A stretch of 64,000 nucleotides of DNA, taken from assembly GCA_037501455.1 (NCBI GenBank), contig CM074862.1, forward strand, positions 81,336,001-81,400,000, in the 5' to 3' direction. The notes under the pieces were generated by a model, which was given only the letters and a program-made list of their open reading frames with translations, ran no database searches and was not told where the DNA came from. This DNA is from Lantana camara (lineage: Eukaryota > Streptophyta > Magnoliopsida > Lamiales > Verbenaceae). Shown here piece by piece: positions 54,978 to 64,000 of this stretch. Position 1 is the stretch's first letter. Each line of letters begins with the position of its first letter. Both the position numbers and the translations under genes were made by a program.

Positions 54978-56527
54978 GTGAACTTGCTTATTTCTTGCTG
55001 CAGAATAAGGTATGGTCGCTTGCAAACAGTAAGTTTTATGTTCACTTGATGTACAAATGGAGATAGTTTGCTCTGGACTAGGAGCTTTCTTATTGTGTTG
55101 TTCCTTGTGACTAATATCCTTTCTTGTATGAAATCAGAATTCTGAGGAAGTTCTGTCCTGCATGAACTAGCAGCTCTTTGTGGTGAAGGTTGTCTTTCGA
55201 AATATTTAGTCTAGTATTATTCATTTGCTTTTATGGATTCAAACTACGCAGTTGTTTTAAGCTTGTATTCTGTTACTCGTCTGATTGCTCTTTATTCGTT
55301 TATGAACTGGTAATAAGTGTTGATCAAGTTTGTATGGTAAATCTCACTTTTGATCCCTGATATTTACCAATATAACACTTTAGTCCCTAATATTCCAAAC
55401 GAAATCCTTTAATTCCTCAAGTCAAGTGTAAATTAATTCGACCTTTGGCCGTGGATTCATTTTCCGGTAGAATGTTGTCGGAAACTGTATCATTTTAGAG
55501 GTGAGTTTATCAATTTATAGTTTCATTGTTGCAACAATCTTTTTCATTTCAATTCCCAAAAAAAAAAAAAAAAGGAAAAAAAACCCTGAAACTTGGGATT
55601 AGAAAAAGACAATGATTGTTGCATGACAATGTTCCCCTCAATTAAATTAGGGACGCTTATCAACCGACTCGGTCCGCGAGCCGGCTAAGGTTTGAATTGA
55701 AATTCGAAATCAAACTGATGGTTCACAAGCCGTCCTATTTTATTTGAAAAATATATAATATAATATGGATATTGACATCAAGACTGAACTGAAAGTCAAG
55801 CTACTAGATGAACCGAACTTCGAACTAAAATTTTTTAGAATTCGTCGAATTCAAACTCGAATCCGAAACAGATTGAACAAGTTTGAGTCGAATCTCGAAC
55901 CAGAAAAGAACAATAAAATTCAGTTCGGTTCAATTCATAAACATCCCGGGGTTAAATCGATGGAAAATATTGACGTTAGCACGATATTAGCATTTTCAGA
56001 CATTTAACTGATTTGGAACAATTCCACTTCAAAATATGTGGCACCTTCACCGTGCAGTGTGTACACAGTATACACACTCGAAGGTTGGCTTTCGTTTCTT
56101 ACTACTTTTATAAGCAAGTTGGCTTCATTCAAATCAAGGGGGTAATTGTAATTTGTCTTCCCTGATTCACCCCAGAAGTGGAGAAAATACATCGAAGAAC
56201 CTCGAACCTTTTTCTCTTCTTGAAAAACTATCTGCATAAACATAAGCTCACACTACATGTATGCAATAAAAAGAAAGCAATGGCAATGTCTACAATGAGA
56301 CCTTAAACTCCTCAAGAAACAAACAACGAACATAACAAACTGAAGAGGCAATGTCTACAATGAGACCTTAAACTCCTCAAGAAACAAACAACGAGCATAA
56401 CAAACTGAAGATTACAAGTTTTTATTCCTTAACCTCTGTCTCAAAGACAATTTTGCCTCGAAACAAGGTAAAACGAATTATATCTTGAGATCAAATCTGA
56501 TTAGAAACGAAAATCACTCGTTCAGGT
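54978..56527. other. Intergenic region between NLR and RETICULATA-related gene
   Basis: Contains the NLR 3' UTR and a fragment at ~55340-55450 resembling one arm of the 'tagtccctaatatt' type MITE. AT-rich sequence and the likely 3' UTR of the minus-strand gene follow. A 65-bp tandem duplication (56282-56411) is listed separately. The ORF at 55765-56007 has no recognisable product. Confidence 0.6.
56282..56411. repeat. 65-bp tandem duplication in likely 3' UTR
   Basis: Two almost identical copies (ggcaatgtctacaatgagac at 56282 and 56347) differ at one base (acgaac/acgagc). It lies ~120 bases past the stop codon of the minus-strand gene and appears recent. Confidence 0.95.
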
Positions 56528-58916
56528 TTATTCGCGAGACCTCTGGATCCCGGTCCAACGCGCGTAATCCACCCACCTAGCAGGACAGGGTATGCCAATT
56601 CTGATTAAGTGTTACAAAGCAAATGAAGAAGGTTGCTTTTGGTAAAGGAGAGAAGGAAGAATCTTACATTAACGAGCCCAAAAACGTGTTGCCAGTTCTC
56701 ACTGCAAAGCAGATTGCACTTAATAAGAGCTTCTGTTCATGTAGCAGAGGCTCTAGAATCCGTTGTTCGATTACTCCAGCAATAACTTGGTACCTATATG
56801 TGAGATGAATAGCTTATGTTAAGCTTTCCAAATATATGGCTGGTAATGAAATATTCATAAACTCTGTCACAAAGCTTTCCAGCTTTAAAGTCTTTGACAC
56901 GCAAAAATATTTTGATCCCTAATGCTTAAATTGTGTCATTTTGGTTCCTCACATTTCATCTTAATAACATGTTAGTCCTTAGACCAGTTTTCCAAATAGA
57001 ATTTACTTTAGAATCCCTTTTTTGACAGTAATATGATCAATGCATTGTCAACTTTATGTCAGGCTGCAAGCCACCATGCTTGAAATTGACCATTTTTACC
57101 CTAAGTTGCATTTTTGGTAACTTATAATTGGAAAATTAAATTAAATGTACGAATGAGTTACTAAACTGATAAACGAAGAGTTAAAATATCACGATTAAAA
57201 CAAGAGTGGCCAAAGAGGTCAAGATTAAGACATCAAGGACTGAAATGTTCTTAAAATGAAATATGAGGGACTATATAGATTTCGGGACAGTATAGCTAAT
57301 GGCTGGTAAACTGCATGTACCTTAGGTTGCTTGATACTGACATGTACACTCCATAAGCAACACTTGTAGATAAAATTGGCAAGTCCTCAGCTTCGCCAGC
57401 AAAGGTTTTATCAATGGCCTTTCTCGCACTGATTAACAAATTCGTTACGCCTGTGCCAATCTGTAAAACAGGAAACATTAAGCATATCAAAACATTTCTC
57501 TCCAATTATGTGTCAAGGAAAAGAAGAAGGACGACGCAAGTAATTAGAACATGATTCATGGCGAGCATTAAAAGATGCATCAATCTCATGGGCTGATATA
57601 GTTTAACATAGTAACTGTAAACTTTCAGTTAGTGGGCCTGCTCGAAAAGGTCGAAATTCTTAGATTTAGTGTTCTACATCAAGCTCACAACAATCTACTA
57701 ATGTGAACAACAAATGAAACTGATAAAAGTCAACAAATGCCGCTGCAAGAAAACACGTTTTTTAAGTATCTGACCATTTACTAAAAGCTGTTAGATAATT
57801 ATAGCTCTCTAATAACAAACGAGAATTTTGGAATATGCTTACCAATGATGCACTAGTCCCAACCATAAATAGCTTAGCCCCGTTTCTCTGCACGACATAT
57901 CAGAACACTCTTAGAAACATCTCATACAAAATCTACAAATACACCTTTTGTGATTTCTAAATTACTTACCACAATAGCTCCTACCCGTTGTAGGAATGAA
58001 TAGGATGTACCAGCTAAGGCAACCTGTTGAAGCACCAAAATAATTAATTACTACAGTACATGTAGATTTGTATCATTATCACTTTCCCGGAGATGAATCT
58101 TTACCATTATAAGCTAAGGCATGTTAGAATAATACCTGAAATGCATTATCAGGGCAGCCATAGAAGAACTTATTGAGACTTCCAGCTGTTTTTGCTAGCG
58201 ATGGTCGGAGAGCAACGGTAGGGGCAGGTAGCCACACAAGCATGAAATCTGCAATAATGGCCATTACCTAAAAATGGATTGTCAAGAAATATCAAAGTAA
58301 CACAAAGAAATGGGAAACAAAAAGCAACAATGCTGAAAGTGATTTATTCATACCACATCAGCAAAGACGAAATCCAGCTCCTTGGTGAAATTTTCTCTGC
58401 GTTTTTCCAACTCTGCAGCTGTCTGGAATGAAGAAAAATCCATCATGCAGACAATTCAAAGCAATATTCACATGCTTTCATGGTGCAAGAATCAAGATTT
58501 CATTCAGTCACAAGATTTTGACAAATATGTTTACAAGAACTTGCATCTAGTGAAAAAAATAGAGTACCACCACTTGATACCTCAATAATAGATCTCCACT
58601 ACCATAAAACTCGTCCTTAACTTCAAGAATGTACAGTTTAAATTATCATACAGAAACATAACAAAGATTAACAGATTGTCAGCACCAAATTCCTGTATTT
58701 CCATGTGGCTCTAGCTATAGAGACATGATAAAACAATTTAGAACAGAATATCTTTAACGCATACTAAAAGATCCAACTTTTTCATTCGACAGCTTCACTT
58801 TTTCCTAATTGACGATTAGGACAGGATTAATATTTAACTTTGATCTTATTAATCACAAGATTGGGGATTTAACTAAGTGAACACTTAATTATGAGATCAA
58901 GCATCAATATTTGGTG

Positions 58917-58954
<38 letters not shown>

Positions 58955-59526
58955 GTACTTAATAGAGAATCACAAACCTTGGTAAAAATCCCAACACCAC
59001 ACTCAATAGCAACTTTAGTCATGAAAAGATCGTCCGCAAGCAATCTTTCCTTAAACCCACCAAATCGGAGCAACCATCCGAGGAATGGAGACTTCTCGAG
59101 CTCTAAAAACCTACGCACAATCGAACCCGGAATCTTTCCTGCTTCAATGGCAGCCGCCAAGTCTTTGGGAATAGAATCAAGCGATCTCCCCACCTCAGCC
59201 AGTGCCATGATCGCCTCAGCCCTGTTTTTCTCCTCTGCATCTCCGTCCCCGTCACTCCCACCACCACCTCCGCCGCCTCCTTCTCCGCCATCAGATCCGC
59301 CGCCGCCGCCTCCAACACCGCCGGAGAAGGTGACAAATGAAGGGCTGCTAGGGGAGTGGATGGTGACAAGTCTATCTCTGAGATTTGAGGAGAGAGAGCT
59401 TTTACTGAAATGGGTAGTTGAAAATGGATAAATAAGGGACGCCGGAGAGTGGTGGAGGAGGAGGTGGCGCGCCGGTGGTGATGCAGTGAATTGGGTTGTG
59501 AGGTGTGAGAAAGTGGCAGATTCCAT
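56528..59526 (-). CDS. RER: RETICULATA-related chloroplast protein (DUF3411)
   Basis: Eight exons with in-phase GT-AG introns (minus strand): 59526-58978, 58422-58354, 58267-58136, 58023-57970, 57887-57843, 57460-57321, 56793-56668, 56576-56528, giving 387 aa. The N terminus (MESATFSHLTTQF...) is Ser/Thr/Pro-rich and acid-poor, fitting a plastid transit peptide. A Gly-rich linker (~70-95) follows, then the conserved domain from EVGRSLDSIPKDLAAAIEAG through GSIVRRFLELEKSPFLGWLL, ADVVMAIIADFMLVWLPAP, GVTNLLISARKAID and QVIAGVIEQRILEPLL. Hydrophobic stretches fit the predicted inner-envelope location of the family. RETICULATA-family genes affect leaf mesophyll and vein patterning and plastid function; the exact reaction is unknown. 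Closest to the RER3/RER4 group by impression only. Intact. Confidence 0.95.
56911..57290. mobile_element. Fold-back MITE-like element in RER intron 6
   Basis: The left arm (ttcctcacatttcatcttaa, then taacatgttagtcctt) and the right arm (aaggactgaaatgttcttaa, then aatgaaatatgagggact) are inverted copies at ~75-80% identity, separated by ~230 bases. It lies wholly within the intron at 56794-57320. Termini and TSD were not resolved. Confidence 0.65.
58919..58951. repeat. (TA)n tract in RER intron 1
   Basis: A dinucleotide AT run of ~16 units lies 27 bases beyond the exon 1 donor. Confidence 0.93.
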
Positions 59527-62289
59527 CAAGAAGTCCGGATTGCTTTCACTCTTTCCTCTCCCCTGATTGTTTGAGTGCTTCTGTGCGTGAGAGAGAGTGG
59601 TGGTGGTGGTGGATCAGCAGTGTGTGTGAACTGTGAAGGTGGCGGTTGGGTGGTGAGGAAAGGGAAATAGGAAGATGAGTAGATGCGGTTAGGACTGTTG
59701 ACTTGAGAAGGACTAAACAAAGATCATCTGATGTGGAAAGTTCAGAAAACCTCAGCCTCTCTATTTTTTTTTTGCCTAAACACCTCAATTATGCATATAA
59801 ATAGATAGAATGACTTCATTTTCCAATGGCTCTAAAATATATTTCATTTCTTCTTTTGACATAACTCCATGTATGAACCGATCAATCTTTAAAAATTTGT
59901 ACGAAAAACATCTTCTGATTTGAATAAAGATTACAAAATAACTCGGTTTAGGGTTTTTTTTTTTGTAATTTCTTATATTTTAGGGATATTGATAATTGTC
60001 TCTTTTCAAAAATATTGTATACTTTCAATTACAATATTCATGAAATTAGAATATCTTATTTAAAAAAGATTTTTAAAATATTATGAGATCAACCACTGCA
60101 TGGACATTTTAAAATTTTCACTCGTGTGATGTCGAACACGTGTCAGACATGGTTCCAACTTCCAACATGATACCAACATATGTTCAACATGATAAAAAAA
60201 TTTCGATACGGCAAAAAAAAAATAAATTCGACATGCTGAGAACACGACACGAATACGTAAAGGATACTGCTCTGACATAAAAAATTAAAATTTTCTTTTT
60301 TTTTTTTACTTTTTATAAAAATTTGAGGGATATAATTTTTTTAAGGGTAAAAAGAATTATATAAGTGATTAGAAGATATATTATATTAAATTAAATTCAT
60401 TTTTATTTTGAATTTTTTCTCCTTATATCTTGATATTCAAAATGTATTAATGTTATTTGTAATGACTTCGAATATTAAGTTGAATATGGATGTATTTTAT
60501 TTAAATTTATAATATTGAATATTCTTATGAATATCTTTTTTTACATAAATTAATAAATATTAAATATATTATTTATATATAATATAACCGTATTCGAGTC
60601 GTATTATGTTTTAATTTTTAAAAAAATTTATATCGTCATGTCCGTATCGTGTCATTGTATTATTATCCGTACATTATAGGGATGAACATGCGAGGAAATC
60701 TCTAAATATTTGACATGGTGATTTGTAATAAAAATATGTGATAGATAAGTTAAAAGGATTTTATATTTTGGATAACAATTATTTTTTATTTTCTTTATGA
60801 CACTTAGTGAAAACTGAAAACCGTATAGACTACTTTTAAGAAAATAAGATATTTCTTTTAACTAAAAGTTCCTTCCCATGGGTCCATTATCAGAACCAAA
60901 TAAATATGTGGTCATTCGATGTTGCAAATGTTAACCTTTCCTTTTTTCTAAAATAATAATAGGAGAAACTTATTGGAATTAGTGTTTAGTTTGACTTGAG
61001 ATGACGTGAGTTAGGCATATATGATATATCTAATCTTTTGAGCCGATTTAAGTAAGTCATTGAGCCTAACCCTTCCAACCCCAAAGAGCAAAACAGAACC
61101 CAAATTATAAATACATTAATGTTACGTTTGATCCCACCAAAATTAATGTTACGTTTGAAAATGTATCAAAAAAAAAAGAAAGTTACGTTTGAAAATATGT
61201 CATCTCTCATTTCATTGTTCAATTTATGTATTTGAGCCCTCTAAAAGCATTTTTGGAGGAAATTACAGGAATATTTCGTTCAAATATTTTGTCCATCAAA
61301 ATATTTTTTTTAATTACATTTTCTAACCATAGATTATCTATATCAAAACGTTGGAAGAATACCTAGCCATTTCTCGTTGTGCTTTTATCGATTTTAGGTG
61401 TCCACCACATTAACCTCAAATTATAGGACAAATTACATTAGTTTTTCATAAGATATTTAATATGTCTCAGGTTGGAAACAAATCAAATCATAAGCTAGCT
61501 TATTAACTATCACTACATCAGTTAACTTTTAAAATGAATTAAACCGAATACATACTTCAACATGTTCTACATACATTAATAAAAAACCAAATCATATGCT
61601 AGTGTGTGAGGAGATGTATTAACATATTCCACATTAATAAAAAACCAAACCAAGTGCTAGTTAGCAGGTATTGAATAAACCCATCTTATGAGCTAACTTT
61701 AAGGTGACTTGGACTATATAACATAACATTTTCAATACAAACTATAGATAAGCCCTTGTTTTGCTTTTAATACTCTAGCTTCACTTTTTTCCAAAAGCTT
61801 TATTGGTCATTCGCAAAGATGTGATTTTATTAGAAAAGGAATTAACCATTTATAAATTAAATGTGTTTATCGACTCATAAGTATCATTTATAGTTAATTT
61901 GTCACCGGTTTTCTAGAATTTCTTTGATTCCATGAGTTTTTCCTATATTATTCTTTTGTTATAGTATTTTGATTTCGAAATAAGGAATTGTAAGTTGATT
62001 TCAATTCTAGGTTTGTTCTTGACATTTTTGTTGGAACTTAACTTTATTATTATTGACTTACAAAAAAAACTTTATTTATAATATTATATTAAGCGTCAGA
62101 AATAGATAGAAATCGTTTTAGTATCTTTGACTCTTGGGCTCTTTTCTTCTTTGTGTCTGACTTTTAAAATCTTTTTTTTCTTTTAATTTATTTATGTATT
62201 ATCTCTTACCTCCAATTTTATCTCATGTTAATATTTTTCATATTCTTTTATCATTTCTCTTCTTATTTCTAATTTATTATTACTATTTT
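59527..62289. other. AT-rich intergenic region upstream of the RETICULATA-related gene
   Basis: The first few hundred bases are the promoter and 5' UTR of the minus-strand gene. At ~60110-60680 there is a degenerate repeat with cgaacacgtgtcagacatgg, acacgacacgaatacg and cgtcatgtccgtatcgtgtc words, related to the fragments at ~21590 and ~49190. Short direct repeats occur at 61556-61665 (acattaataaaaaaccaaa twice) and 61125-61190 (ttacgtttga three times). No gene seen. Confidence 0.6.
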
Positions 62290-63250
62290 GATTGATACGT
62301 GACGGTTTCCAAATTCAGCTATGTACGGAACGAAGAACGTGGACTCTCAATCACCTAAGAAATTTGTAAGGTGAGGATGACTCTAGATCTCCTGAAGCTG
62401 CGTGGATGCAACAAACATAAGCTCAAAGGCCAAAACAGAAGAATATGGGGGTTGAACCCCGTTTTGGCACTCTAACGATCAAGTCGGACTACTGGCTCGA
62501 GGCTAGGTCGATAGTAGTGAATTGTGGGAGTGTATTAAATGTTGAATAGTAACATATCTTAGTAATAAATGAGGGGTATTTATAGCAGGAGAGCTTTCTA
62601 TGTGCGAGTATACATAGTCAAAAGTGAGGACTAGCAGGCATGGTCAAGCATGGCGCAGCATGGCCACAGTCATTCCTAGTATGGCTTCCTGTATCTACCT
62701 TATCAGAGTTGTTGCTGGTAGATTGCAGGGTATGGGGTGCATTTAATGCACCTGCAAAGAGGGATGTCTGCATTTAATGCACCTGTACTTGCGCACTCTG
62801 GGTCGATTCCACAGCTCACTCGAGGAACCACTGGGTCGAATGAGATGCACTCAAGATTCTCTTGGGTCGGAGGCCTTTCGCGGGTCGAGAAGTGTGGGAC
62901 CAGGCAAAATAGGGAGACAAGGCTTCCCAAACTATTGGTATATATGTTGGCTCGAGTGTGGGTCGAGATGATGGCATAGACGTGAATGCCTACTAAGCTT
63001 GTACTAGAGCCTCCCATGATGACACGTGAAGCCCTATCAATAATACTGGATTTACCCCTATCATCTTCCCCACCCCCCTCCCCCTGGTCGATTATTATGA
63101 ATGGCATGGTGATCGACCTTGATGTTCGAGCTTCACGTTTGATGTGGACTAAATCGACTGTTTGATTTGATAGGTGCCACATGTCAGGACACATAGACCC
63201 GGTGACTCAGAGGTGATATTGAGTGGGTGCACAAACGAGTGGATGCGCGG
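62290..63250. other. Higher-GC block, possible TE remnant
   Basis: Composition shifts clearly from the AT-rich surroundings. It contains a repeated ggtcga word and two copies of tgcatttaatgcacctg (62738 and 62770). A TATA-like ggggtatttatagcagg at ~62572 is the sort of element seen in LTRs. A 163-codon minus-strand ORF (62703-63194) shows no recognisable domain. I could not find a matching second copy or TSD in the window, so identity is unknown. Confidence 0.45.
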
Positions 63251-64000
63251 GTGCAGATCACCCTGCATGAGAGAAATGGTTAAGTTGCTTCAAGCGCCAG
63301 ATTAATGATTACCCTTTTTGAATCAAACTATGTATACACATTTTGAGGAGCATTTAACTGTGGTTATGCTTGAAAAAACATGCACTAACGCCAGTTACAA
63401 CAGATATGGCTGAATATAAAACGGTTTTTGATTGCACCGTTACAAGCAGTTAATGTTTGGCCCTATCTTAACATATAAAAATGGGACTTAGACATTTTTC
63501 CCTTTTCCTCTATTTTGCAATTCCTAGCATTCAGAGAAAAGGAAGAATTCTAGTTGAAACAGTCTCATGCGAAAAGCTTTTCATGCGATTAACCAATAAC
63601 TTCGAGGTACGCTATTGTACTCGAACTCCTTTTTCCCTCAATCTTTCTTCTTCCTTTCTCTCTAAAAACCCATAACACCCAAAAGATCCGCCATACCACC
63701 CCCAAGGAGCCAACCCAAAAGAAAGACCCACCACCCGGAGAAGAATATTCTTGTTGGATGAATCTTTAGACTCAGTGTTGGAAAACACGAAACAGAAACG
63801 CAGCAGAAATTTAAAATCTTTCCAAAAGATTGATCAAGGACTTGCAATTCTCGTATCGTATCACAGGGTATTTAGAAACTTATGTAGGTTGAAGCTTTCT
63901 AGTGATGTCAGTACCGCCTACTGAATACCCTTCAAGCGGAATGTCCCTAGAACGGTTCTTGATAGATCCCAAAGCAGAGTTCCTCCAAAGCGTATCCACA
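63251..64000. other. Anonymous sequence at right edge
   Basis: Mixed-composition DNA without a recognisable gene. The final ~230 bases (ctcagtgttggaaaacacga, then cgtatcacagggtatt...) may belong to a feature continuing past the window. Nothing further can be supported. Confidence 0.4.

Noticed and set aside
58979..59431. 150-codon plus-strand Pro/Ser-rich ORF
   Set aside because: Antisense shadow of RER exon 1; the Pro run is the complement of the Gly-rich linker.
62703..63194. 163-codon minus-strand ORF
   Set aside because: No recognisable domain and it lies in a suspected repeat block; not supported as a gene.

Overview
This is nuclear DNA from a higher plant, most likely a eudicot. The evidence is two spliced plant genes with GT-AG introns, one intronless plant immune-receptor gene, a RETICULATA-related plastid protein, and plant-type Ty3/gypsy lineages (Tat and a chromodomain-carrying, Tekay-like lineage). 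Species was not determined. I saw no organellar, bacterial or viral gene set.

Layout: (1) 1-3334 is AT-rich intergenic DNA with an (AAT)n tract and a ~249 bp tandem duplication. (2) 3335-15400 is a decayed 12.07 kb Tat-lineage LTR retrotransposon with two 879 bp LTRs, gag-pro-RT-RNaseH-second RNaseH-integrase on the plus strand, and an intron-containing gene on the opposite strand before the 3' LTR. (3) 15891-21218 is an 11-exon gene for glutamine:fructose-6-phosphate amidotransferase (GFAT, 683 aa), with a MITE in intron 8. (4) About 22128-48960 is read here as one large DNA transposon with ~105 bp diverged terminal inverted repeats. It holds a decayed ULP1-like protease gene near one end, a small GRF zinc-finger gene near the other, two 42-bp minisatellite arrays in opposite orientation, and two tandem hairpins. 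Its ~6.7 kb body was blown up to ~26.8 kb by two LTR retrotransposons: E1, a 9.84 kb chromovirus with TSD TGGTT, and E2, a 10.28 kb non-coding element with TSD AACCC. E2 itself contains an oppositely oriented solo LTR with TSD ACCCA. (5) 50883-54977 is an intact, single-exon CC-NBS-LRR resistance-gene homologue. (6) 56528-59526 (minus) is an eight-exon RETICULATA-related chloroplast protein gene. (7) 59527-64000 is AT-rich intergenic DNA with a higher-GC block of unknown origin at ~62290-63250.

The host genes have no obvious joint pathway: GFAT feeds UDP-GlcNAc synthesis, the NLR acts in immunity, and the RETICULATA-related protein acts in plastids and leaf development. The main interest is the nested mobile-element architecture in the middle of the window. 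The strongest novelty candidate is the ULP1 plus GRF element with inverted minisatellite arms, in which two different LTR families inserted at the same phase of the 42-bp unit.
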